Origin: JBJXHB01 sp046160725
GTDB lineage: Bacteria; Pseudomonadota; Gammaproteobacteria; Burkholderiales; Burkholderiaceae_C
DNA: 13,747 bases
Assembly: GCA_046160725.1 (NCBI GenBank)
Contig: JBJXHB010000231.1
Location: 1 to 13,747 of the forward strand
Direction: 5' to 3'
Positions 6,666 to 13,747 of this stretch are shown one piece after another (the stretch's first letter is position 1; each line of letters opens with the position of its first letter). Made by a program: the position numbers and the translations under genes. The notes under the pieces were generated by a model. The model was given only the letters and a program-made list of their open reading frames with translations. It ran no database searches and was not told where the DNA came from.

Positions 6666-7505
6666 ATGTCCTTCAACTTGAACGTCATTGCCGCTGCGGC
6701 GCTGGCCTTGGCCGGCTCCGCTGCCCATGCCGCGCTGGAGCGGATGAACACCGGCAACGGTGCCATCACCTTTGTTGCCCTGGATGCCAACGGAACGCCG
6801 GCATCGCTGATGGTCGACCTGGGCTACCTGCTCTCGGATGCCGACCCGCTGAACAATCCCGCCGGCGCCCTGCTGCAGGCCGGCCAGACCTTTGTCTGGA
6901 ACTTCAACAACAACTCGCTGACGGTCAACGGCATTGCGCAGACCGGTACCTACAACTGGAGCGCGCAGTACGCGGCGTTCCAGGCGGCGGCCCAGGCCGG
7001 CGATACCCGGTATGGCGTGATCGCCGGTGCCACCGGCGGCTTCCCGGAGTTCTTCCTGACCTCGGGCAACCCGACGCCCAGCCAGCTGGAGCAGCAGACG
7101 ATTGCGCTGACCGCCAACATGGGCGTCGTGGACACCCTGTTCGCCAACAACGTCAGCAAGGGCACCTTTCCGCTGGCCGGCGAGGGCGCTGCGGCCGTGG
7201 TGGGCAGCACCAGCGCGGCATCGGGCTACCTCGGCGCGGCTGGCAACTTCGGTACCGCCGGCAACTGGCGCACCAACCTGAAGTGGAACGCGCTGGTCAC
7301 CGAAGGCACGACCAACGACTTCTACTTCATGAACGGCGACTCGGATGACGAGACCCGCCTGGGCGGCCAGTTCTCCTATGCCGCGGGCGTCCTGACCTGG
7401 CAGACGGATGCGCCGGTCGTGCCGGAGCCCAGCACCTATGCGCTGGCCCTGATGGGCCTGGGCATCGTCGGCTTCGTGGCCCGCCGCCGCCGCGCCGCTC
7501 GCTGA
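6666..7505 (+). CDS. PEP-CTERM sorting-domain protein 2
   Basis: The product is 279 aa. AGGAGA seven bases upstream and an immediate signal peptide (MSFNLNVIAAAALALAGSAAHA, cleavage near 22) fix the start at 6666 rather than the in-frame ATG at 6321. The tail is VVPEPSTYAL (251-260), then a hydrophobic ALMGLGIVGFVA helix and a basic RRRRAAR end, so exosortase sorting is expected. The body (23-250) is rich in Asn, Gly, Ala and Thr and lacks cysteine. It includes FVWNFNNNSLTVNG about 76-89 and a TYNWSAQYAAFQAAAQ segment about 95-110. I recognise no enzyme motif; it resembles structural or matrix-associated members of the class. It is divergent from PEP-CTERM protein 1 across the element-bearing region and is the first of four co-directional genes. 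Confidence 0.88.
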   Translation: MSFNLNVIAAAALALAGSAAHAALERMNTGNGAITFVALDANGTPASLMVDLGYLLSDADPLNNPAGALLQAGQTFVWNFNNNSLTVNGIAQTGTYNWSAQYAAFQAAAQAGDTRYGVIAGATGGFPEFFLTSGNPTPSQLEQQTIALTANMGVVDTLFANNVSKGTFPLAGEGAAAVVGSTSAASGYLGAAGNFGTAGNWRTNLKWNALVTEGTTNDFYFMNGDSDDETRLGGQFSYAAGVLTWQTDAPVVPEPSTYALALMGLGIVGFVARRRRAAR

Positions 7506-7512
7506 CCTTCCT

Positions 7513-7547
7513 GCGGTCGAGTGGCTGCCACGGCAGCTCTCGACCGC
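7513..7547 (+). terminator. Long hairpin after PEP-CTERM gene 2
   Basis: The arms GCGGTCGAG and CTCGACCGC pair perfectly over 9 bp, with an inner GCTGC/GCAGC stem capped by CACG and a small internal loop between. It begins 8 nt after the stop codon. No T-tract follows, so it may be a weak terminator or an mRNA-stabilising 3' hairpin. Confidence 0.55.
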
Positions 7548-7567
7548 CCCTGTCACTCGCGACCCAC

Positions 7568-7589
7568 GCCCGATGGATCTCCATCGGGC
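7568..7589 (+). other. Second hairpin in the leader of the cysteine-rich secreted protein gene
   Basis: GCCCGATGG and CCATCGGGC pair perfectly over 9 bp around an ATCT loop. It ends 48 nt before the ATG at 7638. It may be part of a tandem terminator or a 5' leader structure. Confidence 0.5.
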
Positions 7590-7637
7590 GGCGGGCGCAG
7601 CCTTCCCGATCGTCCTTCAAACCTATCGGAGTCCGAG

Positions 7638-9023
7638 ATGAAACTGTCCTACATCACCGCCGCCGTGGCCATCCTGGCCAGCGGTTTCGCGCAAGCCGAC
7701 GTCCAGCGCCTGGCCGGCGCCAGCGCCAGCAGCATCAACGTGGTCAAGGCCCTGCGCAACCTGTGCACCGGCAATGGCGGCACCTATGCGGTCTACAAGA
7801 CCGCCGCCGCTACCGACGCCCTAGGCAACATCGTCACCGCCACCTGCACCGGTGCTGCCTTCGTCGACGCCGTCGACGAGGTCCGCATCAACGTGTCCGG
7901 CGGCTCCTACGGCGCCGTGCTCAGCCGCAACGGCAACACCGGCGCCACGCCGGTGCCGATGATCAGCGCGGCCAGCGCCACCTGTGTCAACCTGGGCGCG
8001 GGCACGGGCTCGCTGAGCTTCATGGCCGCCGGCGAGATGAAGAACTGCGGTGCCACCGGCCAAAACGCCGAGTTGTCCGACGGCGGATACCTGGATGTCG
8101 AAGGCTCCATCTTCCGTGCCAACGGCCTGTCCGTGCCGCCGGAAGTGGATGATTCGACCGACTTCGTTCCGTCGGCCTTCCTGCAGGCATTTGGCGTGGG
8201 TGTCAGCAATGATCTCTATCGCGCGCTGCAGGCTTACCAGACGGCCAAGGGCCTGCTGCCCGCGACCTGCGCCACAACCGCCGTGGTTGCCGGCGTGACG
8301 CAGTACACCGCCACCGGCAGCGCGCTTCCCGAGTGCCAGCCCAGCATTGCCCGCGCTTCGATGGCCGCTCTGGTCGCCGCCGGCAACAACTTCGGCAAGA
8401 AGGGCGGCGCCAACTTCCTGCTGGGCGGCTCCGCCACCCTGAAGAATGATCTGTCGCCGACCCAGGCCATCGTGCCGGACGTGGTGCTGGGCACGGACTT
8501 CACCTACTGCCGCCGCCCCGACACCTCGGGCACGCAGCAGGCGGCCAACGTGTACTTCCTGCACGCGCCCACGGGCTCCGGTGAAGTCGGCGGCGCCCTG
8601 GGCACGGCCGGCAACGGTGTCTCCGGCACGGTGGTGATCGGCGCCAACTACAAGGTCACGACCAACTCGTCCTCCGGCAACGTCCGCACCTGCCTGAACG
8701 CCGCCGGTACCGCCGCCGGCATCATCTCGCTGGAGAACAACCCGGTCGGCAGCTCGGACACGTTCCGCTTCGTGAAGCTGAACGGCCAGTACATCGCCGA
8801 CGGTGTGGCCAATGCCGCCCAGACCGGCGAGGCCATCGCTGGCCGCTATGACTTCGTGTACGAGACCTTCAAGTACTGCCCGGGCGGCACCTGCGTGTCG
8901 GTGCTGGATGCCATCGACAACGCGCTGGCTCCCGGCGCCTCGACGCCCGGCCTGTTCCTGAAGTCGGAGTCCAACTTCACCCGCAACGGCAACTCCAACC
9001 GTCCCGTGACCGTCAAGCCCTGA
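7638..9023 (+). CDS. Secreted cysteine-rich protein of unknown function, possibly binding-protein-like
   Basis: The product is 461 aa. GGAG (7628-7631) six bases upstream and a clean signal peptide (MKLSYITAAVAILASGFAQA, cleavage AQA-D near 20) fix the start; the longer frame from 7521 is not needed. The mature part has ten cysteines (43, 70, 116, 137, 211, 233, 291, 352, 414, 419), an even number suggesting disulfides in an oxidising compartment. RLAGASASSINVVKAL after the signal, VSGGSYGAVL at 86-95, and a late ISLENNPVGSSDTFRFVKLNG stretch followed by AGRYDFVYET (401-410) faintly recall the layout of periplasmic phosphate-binding proteins. I see no decisive motif and cannot assign a ligand. 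There is no lipobox, PEP tail or membrane anchor. It precedes tpsB by 119 bp, with hairpins on both sides. It could be a periplasmic partner of the TPS system or an independent exported protein. Confidence 0.82.
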   Translation: MKLSYITAAVAILASGFAQADVQRLAGASASSINVVKALRNLCTGNGGTYAVYKTAAATDALGNIVTATCTGAAFVDAVDEVRINVSGGSYGAVLSRNGNTGATPVPMISAASATCVNLGAGTGSLSFMAAGEMKNCGATGQNAELSDGGYLDVEGSIFRANGLSVPPEVDDSTDFVPSAFLQAFGVGVSNDLYRALQAYQTAKGLLPATCATTAVVAGVTQYTATGSALPECQPSIARASMAALVAAGNNFGKKGGANFLLGGSATLKNDLSPTQAIVPDVVLGTDFTYCRRPDTSGTQQAANVYFLHAPTGSGEVGGALGTAGNGVSGTVVIGANYKVTTNSSSGNVRTCLNAAGTAAGIISLENNPVGSSDTFRFVKLNGQYIADGVANAAQTGEAIAGRYDFVYETFKYCPGGTCVSVLDAIDNALAPGASTPGLFLKSESNFTRNGNSNRPVTVKP

Positions 9024-9031
9024 TGGCAGCA

Positions 9032-9063
9032 GGCGTGCCGGTGCCCAGCCGGGCCGGCACGCC
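9032..9063 (+). terminator. Hairpin directly after the cysteine-rich secreted protein gene
   Basis: GGCGTGCCGG (9032-9041) pairs perfectly with CCGGCACGCC (9054-9063) over 10 bp with a 12-nt loop. It starts 8 nt after the stop codon. There is no T-tract. Confidence 0.5.
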
Positions 9064-9084
9064 CCGTACCGAACGAATGAATGA

Positions 9085-9118
9085 ATGCCGAGGCGGCCTG
9101 CAAGGGCCTCCTCGGCAT
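9085..9118 (+). terminator. Terminator-like hairpin immediately upstream of tpsB
   Basis: ATGCCGAGG (9085-9093) pairs with CCTCGGCAT (9110-9118). After one C-T mismatch, an inner GGCC/GGCC stem encloses the loop TGCAAG. TCTGTCTGTCTG overlaps and follows its 3' arm, a moderately T-rich tail. Only 24 nt separate the stem from the tpsB start codon. Confidence 0.55.
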
Positions 9119-9142
9119 CTGTCTGTCTGAGCCGCCCCCGCC

Positions 9143-10852
9143 ATGACCACCGTCTGGATCGCGAAGGTCCGCGCAGCTCGCACCCGACTCCTGGCCGGTC
9201 TGGCGGCGCTCGTCGTGCTGGCCGGCGCCAATGTCCACGCGCAGGCGCCGGTTGCGCCGGTCGCGACCAACGAGGGCCGCCCGGCGCAGACCACCGAGGG
9301 CCCGCGCTTCGACATCCTGGCCTTCAACGTCACCGGCAACACGCTGCTGTCGGCCGGCGAGATCGAGGCTGCCGTCTACCCCTTCCTGGGGCCGCAGCGA
9401 ACGCTGGCCGACGCCGAGGGCGCCCGGCGCGCCCTGGAGCGGGTGTACCAGGCCCGCGGCTGGCTGTCGGTCGTGGTGACGCTGCCGCCGCAGGCGGTGA
9501 CGGACGCGGAGCTCACGCTCGAGATCACCGAGGCCCGGGTCACCGGCCAGCGCGTCACCGGCGCCCGCTACCACCGGCCCAGCCTCATCGCCGAGGCGGT
9601 GCCGGCCCTGGCGAAGGGGCAGGTCCCCGACTTCGAGGACGTGCAGGCCCAGCTGGGCGCGATCCAGTCGGCCGAGGACCTGCGCGTGAATCCGGTCATC
9701 ACCAGCGGCGCCACGCCGCGTGACCTGAACGTCGAGCTGCAGGTGCAGGACAGCCTGCCGCTGCACGGCTCGGTCGAAATCAACAGCAAGCAGTCCTGGA
9801 ACACCGAGCGCGGCCGGCTGGAAGCCGGCGTCCGCTACGACAACCTGTTCCAGCGCTCGCACAGCCTGGGCCTGAACGCCGTCCTGTCGCCCACGCAGAT
9901 GGACCAGGGCAGCACCTGGGTGCTGAGCTATTCCGCGCCGGCCGGCCCCGGCGGGGCGCGCTGGTCGGCGTCCTATGCCCGGTCCCGCAGCACCACGCCC
10001 ACCAGCATCGGTGGCGCCACGGTCGTGCAGGGGCACGCACTGGGCACGCGCTGGCGCGCGCCGCTGCAGGCCACCGGCGCCCGCATCGCCCATGCGGCGT
10101 CGCTGGGGCTGGACTTCAAGGACAACCGCGACGCCAGCCGGGCGTCGGACGGCAGCCTGGAGCCGAACGCCGGGCTGCGCTATCCGGCGCTGTCGCTGGG
10201 CTGGGATGCGTCGGTCCAGCATGAAGGCGGTGCCTTCACGCAGTGGGACGCGGGCGTGGTGCTGGGCTTCTCCGGCCCGGGCGGGCGCAGCGTCGACTGC
10301 AACGGCCGCACGCTGGACCAGTTCGCCTGCAAGCGGTCCGGCGCGACGCCGGACTTCCAGGTGTTCAAGCTGAGCGCCAGCCATCGCCGGGTCCTGACCG
10401 GAGCCTGGGAGCTGACGCTGCGGGGCCAGCTGCAGCTCGCGCCGCACCCACTGGTGTCGGGCGAGCAGTTCGGTGCCGGCGGACAGGACAGCGTGCGCGG
10501 CTACCACGAGTACGAGCAGGTCGGCGACCAGGGCCTGCTGCTGCGTGCCGAGCTGGCCACGCCGGCGCTGGCAACGCTGTGGAGCCAGCCGCTGACCGCG
10601 GTGCTGTTCGCCGAGGGCGCCGCCCTGCGCCTGAACGAACCCCTGCCCGGCGAGGTCGCCGACGTCCGCATGGCGTCGGCCGGCGCCGGGTTGCGCTGGG
10701 CCCGCCCCGGCGGCTTGGCGCTGCGCCTGGACGTGGCGCTGCCGTTGCGCGACACGGTCAAGGCCGACAGCAACGGCAACCTGGTGTCGGCCAGCGGCCG
10801 TGCCAGTCGAAACGACCTGCGGCTGGACCTGTCGGTCCGCCACAGCTTCTGA
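9143..10852 (+). CDS. TpsB outer-membrane transporter (ShlB/FhaC/HecB family)
   Basis: The product is 569 aa, the usual length for the family. A signal peptide ends near residue 33 (VHA-Q). A POTRA domain lies at about 55-130 (FDILAFNVTGNTLLS start, RGWLSVVVTLP core) and a second at about 135-205, with RDLNVELQVQD at the junction to the barrel. Residues 210-569 form the 16-strand beta-barrel, with the family hallmark VRGY at 451-454 in GAGGQDSVRGYHE. The chain ends in a terminal phenylalanine (RHSF), as outer-membrane proteins typically do. Cys386 and Cys396 may close a small disulfide loop. The role is to recognise the TPS domain of the partner in the periplasm and thread it across the outer membrane. 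The partner gene starts 21 nt downstream. No Shine-Dalgarno sequence is evident before the ATG and no other in-frame start fits the signal peptide. Confidence 0.93.
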   Translation: MTTVWIAKVRAARTRLLAGLAALVVLAGANVHAQAPVAPVATNEGRPAQTTEGPRFDILAFNVTGNTLLSAGEIEAAVYPFLGPQRTLADAEGARRALERVYQARGWLSVVVTLPPQAVTDAELTLEITEARVTGQRVTGARYHRPSLIAEAVPALAKGQVPDFEDVQAQLGAIQSAEDLRVNPVITSGATPRDLNVELQVQDSLPLHGSVEINSKQSWNTERGRLEAGVRYDNLFQRSHSLGLNAVLSPTQMDQGSTWVLSYSAPAGPGGARWSASYARSRSTTPTSIGGATVVQGHALGTRWRAPLQATGARIAHAASLGLDFKDNRDASRASDGSLEPNAGLRYPALSLGWDASVQHEGGAFTQWDAGVVLGFSGPGGRSVDCNGRTLDQFACKRSGATPDFQVFKLSASHRRVLTGAWELTLRGQLQLAPHPLVSGEQFGAGGQDSVRGYHEYEQVGDQGLLLRAELATPALATLWSQPLTAVLFAEGAALRLNEPLPGEVADVRMASAGAGLRWARPGGLALRLDVALPLRDTVKADSNGNLVSASGRASRNDLRLDLSVRHSF

Positions 10853-10873
10853 CCACCCGAAGCCGAAACCGCC

Positions 10874-13747
10874 ATGACCGCCCGCCACCGCCCTGTCCAG
10901 CCCCCGGCGCTGAGTGCCCTGTCCTGTGCCCTCCTGGCGGCGGGGCTGCTGGCCTCGGCGGCGGGTGGTGTCCAGGCGGCGCCGCCGGTGCCGCGAGCGG
11001 CGACGCTGGCGCCGCGACAGGCCTTGCCGGTGCGCGCGGTGGACCCGCAGCGGCGCGCCGGGGACGTCGGCCAGTTCACCATCGCCACGCCGCAGGCCCA
11101 GCAGATGGTGGTCAGCCAGCAGAGCAGCCGCGCGATCATCAACTGGGACAGCTTCAACGTCGCGGCCGGCCACCAGGTGCGGTTCGACCAGCCGGACAAG
11201 GGCTCGACGCTGAACCGGATCTGGGACGCCGACCCAAGCGTGATCGCCGGGCAGATCCGCGCCAACGGCGAGGTGCTGCTGCAGAACACCAACGGCCTGA
11301 TCCTGGGCCCGACCGCGCGTGTCGACACCGGGCGCTTCGTGGCCACCGCGCTGCGCGTCGCCGAGGATGCCTACCTCAAGGGCCTGCGCGGCATCACCGA
11401 CGGCTCCCCGGCGCTGCAGGCCAACGCGGACGAGCGCCACGGTTTTGTCAGCATCGAACGTGGCGCCGAGGTCCGGGCGGCCGCCGGTGGCGACGTCCTG
11501 GTGTTCGCGCCCCGGGTCATCAACGCCGGGCGCATCGAGACGCCCGATGGGCAGACCGTCCTGGGCGCCGGGCAGACGGTCTATCTGTCCGCCTCCGCCG
11601 ACCCGGCACAGCGCGGCCTGATCGTCGGCATCCGGCCATTCGCCACCGGTGACGCCGACCTCAACCGCGTGGTCCAGGCCGAGGCCGGCACCTACCGGAC
11701 CTTGAACGGCGCGACGGTGCCGGACGGCACCACGACCGCCGGCGTCGTCGAGCGGGTGAACGCCGTCGTGGCCGAACGCGGCAGCATCAACCTGGTGGGC
11801 CTGGCGATCCAGCAGAGCGGCCTGCTGCAGGCCACCACCGCGGTCAAGGGGCGCAACGGCGTCATCCTGCTGCAGGCACAGGCCGACGTGAACCCGCTGG
11901 CCGAGGTCAGCATCGGGGGGCGCTTCGTCAACGTGCCGGTGGCGACCGCACTGGGGCGGGTCGATATCGGCCCGCTCAGCCGCACCGAGGTGCTGCCCTC
12001 GCAGGACAACACCCAGACGCAGTTCGACTCCGAGGCCTTCCTGCGCTCGCAGATCCGGGTCGAGGGCGAGCGCATCCAGATCCGCGCGGGTGCGGTGCTG
12101 CGCGCGCCGTCCGGCCGGATCGACCTGCTGGCCTCCGACCGGCCGGACCGGTCCCTGGCCTTCAACCCCAACAGCTTCGACCTGTCCAGCCACGCGGCCG
12201 ACCCCAGCCGGGTGGTGGTCGAGTCCGGCGCGGTGCTGGACGTCGCCGGCCTCAAGGGCGTGGCGCTGCCGATGAGCCGCCACCAGATGAGCGGGCGCCT
12301 GTTCCAGATCGAGCTCGCCGACGCCCCGGTGCAGCGCGACGGGCCGCTGTACCGGGAGGAGGTGTTCTTCGACGCCCGCAAGACCCTGCGGGTGGCCAAC
12401 GTCTCGGGCTTCTACAACACCATTGCGCGCAGCGCGAGCGAGCTGTCCACGGCCGGCGGCCAGGTGAACATCCAGAGCGACGGCGCCATCGCCGTCGACG
12501 TCGGCGCCCGCGTGGACATCTCCGGCGGCAGCATCCGGTACGACGCCGGCGAGATCCGGACCAGCCTGCTGCGCGACGGCGCCACCTGGATCACCCTGGA
12601 CCGGGCCGACGCCGCCGTGCGCTATGCCGAACTGGGCAACAGCAAGGCGCGGCTGGACGCCGGACAGGCGCTGTTCAAGGTGGAGCGGCACGACGCCTAC
12701 CAGGAGGGCCGTTCAGCGGGCACGGCGACGCTGGCGGGGCGCCTGGTCTACATGGGCGGGGCCGTGCAGGCCGAGGTCATCATCGGCGAGCGGCAGAGCG
12801 GGCGCACCGGCACGACCGCGCCGGCCACCGGCACCCTGGTGTTCGGCCGGCAGCGCCAGTCCGACTCCTCGCTGTCGTCGCTGGCCCTGCAGCTCGGGCC
12901 GCCCCGGCGCCGCCCGGCCGCCCTGTTCGACGATCCGATGGACGGCGCCACCGATGGCGTGATCGCGCCGACCCTGGTGCTGTCGACGGGCCTGCTGCAG
13001 ACCAGCGGCGTCGGCCAGGTCGCGGCCTACATGAGCGGCCAGTTCCTGATGTCCGAGGGCGCCAGCCTGGACCTGGGAACGGCCGGTTCGCTGAAGGTGG
13101 AGGCGCTGAGGGCACGGCTGGATGGCGTGGTGCGCACGCCCGGCGGGACGGTCTCGATCCTGACCCAGGGTGCGGCCGACCAGGAGCGCGACATCCGGCT
13201 CGGCGCCCGTGCCGTGCTGGACGTGTCCGGCCAGTGGCTGGTCGACACCGCCACCACGCCTGCCGCGCTGGACACCGCCGCCGTCTCCATCGGCCACAAC
13301 GGCGGGACGATCACGTTGGGCGCGGCGGGCAGCCTGGTGGCAGCATCCGGCGCGCGCCTGGATGTGTCGGCGGGCGCGCGCCGCCTGGCCACCACCACGG
13401 TGACGGGGCGTGCCGGCGCCATCAGCCTGGGCCTCAACCAGGGTGCGGATGTGGTGCAGGGCCTGCCCGGACGGTTCGACCAGTGGCAGGCCACGCTGGC
13501 CGGCTTCGACTTCGACCGCGGGGGCGCGCTGTCGATCAGCGGCCTGCCGTCGCTCACGCTGGGTGGCACCGCGTCCACGCTGGACCTGGCGCGGCTGGAC
13601 GCGGGCTTCGGCAGCATCGCGCTGTCGACGCTGGGCGATGTCCGCCTGACATCCGAGCTGGACTGGCGCCTGACCTTGCGCAACCTGGTGAGCTTTGTCG
13701 CGCAGGGCCAGACCGACGCGCTCGGCCGCTTCGCCGGGCCGTCGCTG
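10874..13747 (+). CDS. TpsA exoprotein, filamentous-haemagglutinin family, C-terminus beyond window
   Basis: The frame is open for 958 codons to the right edge with no stop. A signal peptide ends near 35 (VQA-A); the extended signal (ESPR) of some large TPS proteins is absent. The TPS secretion domain covers about 65-300: IINWDSFNVAAGHQVRF at 88-104, STLNRI at 111-116, QNTNGLILG at 137-145 and VDTGRFVATAL at 150-160. The common NPNG signature is NTNG here. Beyond it runs a beta-helix-like region with recurring GAxLDVSG-type rungs near residues 452, 544, 729, 779 and 826. A Gly/Thr/Arg/Pro-rich, probably flexible linker lies at about 637-690. The visible mature part has no cysteine. Family members of this kind in Proteobacteria often exceed 3000 aa and act as adhesins or biofilm factors. 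Whether this one carries a toxic, adhesive or enzymatic C-terminus cannot be seen. Confidence 0.92.
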   Translation, partial: MTARHRPVQPPALSALSCALLAAGLLASAAGGVQAAPPVPRAATLAPRQALPVRAVDPQRRAGDVGQFTIATPQAQQMVVSQQSSRAIINWDSFNVAAGHQVRFDQPDKGSTLNRIWDADPSVIAGQIRANGEVLLQNTNGLILGPTARVDTGRFVATALRVAEDAYLKGLRGITDGSPALQANADERHGFVSIERGAEVRAAAGGDVLVFAPRVINAGRIETPDGQTVLGAGQTVYLSASADPAQRGLIVGIRPFATGDADLNRVVQAEAGTYRTLNGATVPDGTTTAGVVERVNAVVAERGSINLVGLAIQQSGLLQATTAVKGRNGVILLQAQADVNPLAEVSIGGRFVNVPVATALGRVDIGPLSRTEVLPSQDNTQTQFDSEAFLRSQIRVEGERIQIRAGAVLRAPSGRIDLLASDRPDRSLAFNPNSFDLSSHAADPSRVVVESGAVLDVAGLKGVALPMSRHQMSGRLFQIELADAPVQRDGPLYREEVFFDARKTLRVANVSGFYNTIARSASELSTAGGQVNIQSDGAIAVDVGARVDISGGSIRYDAGEIRTSLLRDGATWITLDRADAAVRYAELGNSKARLDAGQALFKVERHDAYQEGRSAGTATLAGRLVYMGGAVQAEVIIGERQSGRTGTTAPATGTLVFGRQRQSDSSLSSLALQLGPPRRRPAALFDDPMDGATDGVIAPTLVLSTGLLQTSGVGQVAAYMSGQFLMSEGASLDLGTAGSLKVEALRARLDGVVRTPGGTVSILTQGAADQERDIRLGARAVLDVSGQWLVDTATTPAALDTAAVSIGHNGGTITLGAAGSLVAASGARLDVSAGARRLATTTVTGRAGAISLGLNQGADVVQGLPGRFDQWQATLAGFDFDRGGALSISGLPSLTLGGTASTLDLARLDAGFGSIALSTLGDVRLTSELDWRLTLRNLVSFVAQGQTDALGRFAGPSL

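Noticed and set aside
6377..6790. Minus-strand 137-codon frame across the divergent region
   Set aside because: It overlaps the start of PEP-CTERM gene 2 and has no motif or ribosome site; the region reads better as regulatory DNA.
9075..9086. Three tandem GAAT units upstream of tpsB
   Set aside because: Three units are too few to argue for slipped-strand phase variation and could arise by chance.
8846..12691. Minus-strand open frame of 1281 codons
   Set aside because: It runs antisense through the cysteine-rich gene, tpsB and tpsA. Long antisense frames are common at this GC content, and the translation is Arg/Gly/Ala/Gln/His-rich with no motif.
1..13747. tRNA, rRNA, CRISPR array, insertion sequence or integration site
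   Set aside because: I saw no cloverleaf-like sequence, regularly spaced repeats, transposase motif or terminal inverted repeats; composition and codon use look uniform across the window.

Overview
The window is GC-rich, gene-dense, Gram-negative DNA. The gene set suggests a betaproteobacterium, most likely Burkholderiales. It holds two PEP-CTERM surface proteins, a Tat-exported PhoX/DUF839 protein, a two-domain acyl-CoA-reductase-like SDR protein, and a two-partner secretion (TPS) pair. The taxonomy is an inference from gene content and base composition only. Every complete product except the SDR protein carries an export signal, so the window mostly encodes envelope and surface functions.

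Layout. (1) A phospholipase-D-family lipoprotein on the minus strand runs off the left edge (1-906). It is divergent from a small secreted HELLH metallopeptidase (1046-2023). (2) A 667-aa protein of two fused SDR domains follows on the plus strand (2119-4122). Its architecture matches alcohol-forming fatty acyl-CoA reductases. (3) A convergent junction with overlapping hairpins (4123-4199) separates it from a minus-strand pair: a PEP-CTERM protein (5706-6260) followed 30 nt later by a PhoX-family protein (4200-5675). (4) A 405-bp non-coding divergent region (6261-6665) lies between that pair and a second PEP-CTERM gene. It contains three copies of an 11-12 bp element (TTCGGACCACG) and a partial sigma-54-like box. 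(5) Four co-directional plus-strand genes follow: PEP-CTERM protein 2 (6666-7505), a ten-cysteine secreted protein with faint resemblance to periplasmic binding proteins (7638-9023), a TpsB outer-membrane transporter (9143-10852), and a large TpsA exoprotein (10874 to beyond the right edge). Strong RNA hairpins fill the gaps before the cysteine-rich gene and before tpsB.

How the parts may work together. PEP-CTERM proteins are processed by an exosortase (not in this window) and are typically linked to exopolysaccharide and floc formation. TpsB/TpsA exports a filamentous-haemagglutinin-type adhesin. The shared divergent control region and the co-directional run suggest a surface or matrix programme. 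It would combine two sorted surface proteins, a secreted phosphatase-like enzyme, a cysteine-rich secreted protein of unknown role and a large adhesin. This grouping is inferred from gene order and repeated DNA elements, not demonstrated. The cysteine-rich protein beside the TPS pair and the triple element between the PEP-CTERM genes are the parts I could not match to anything known.
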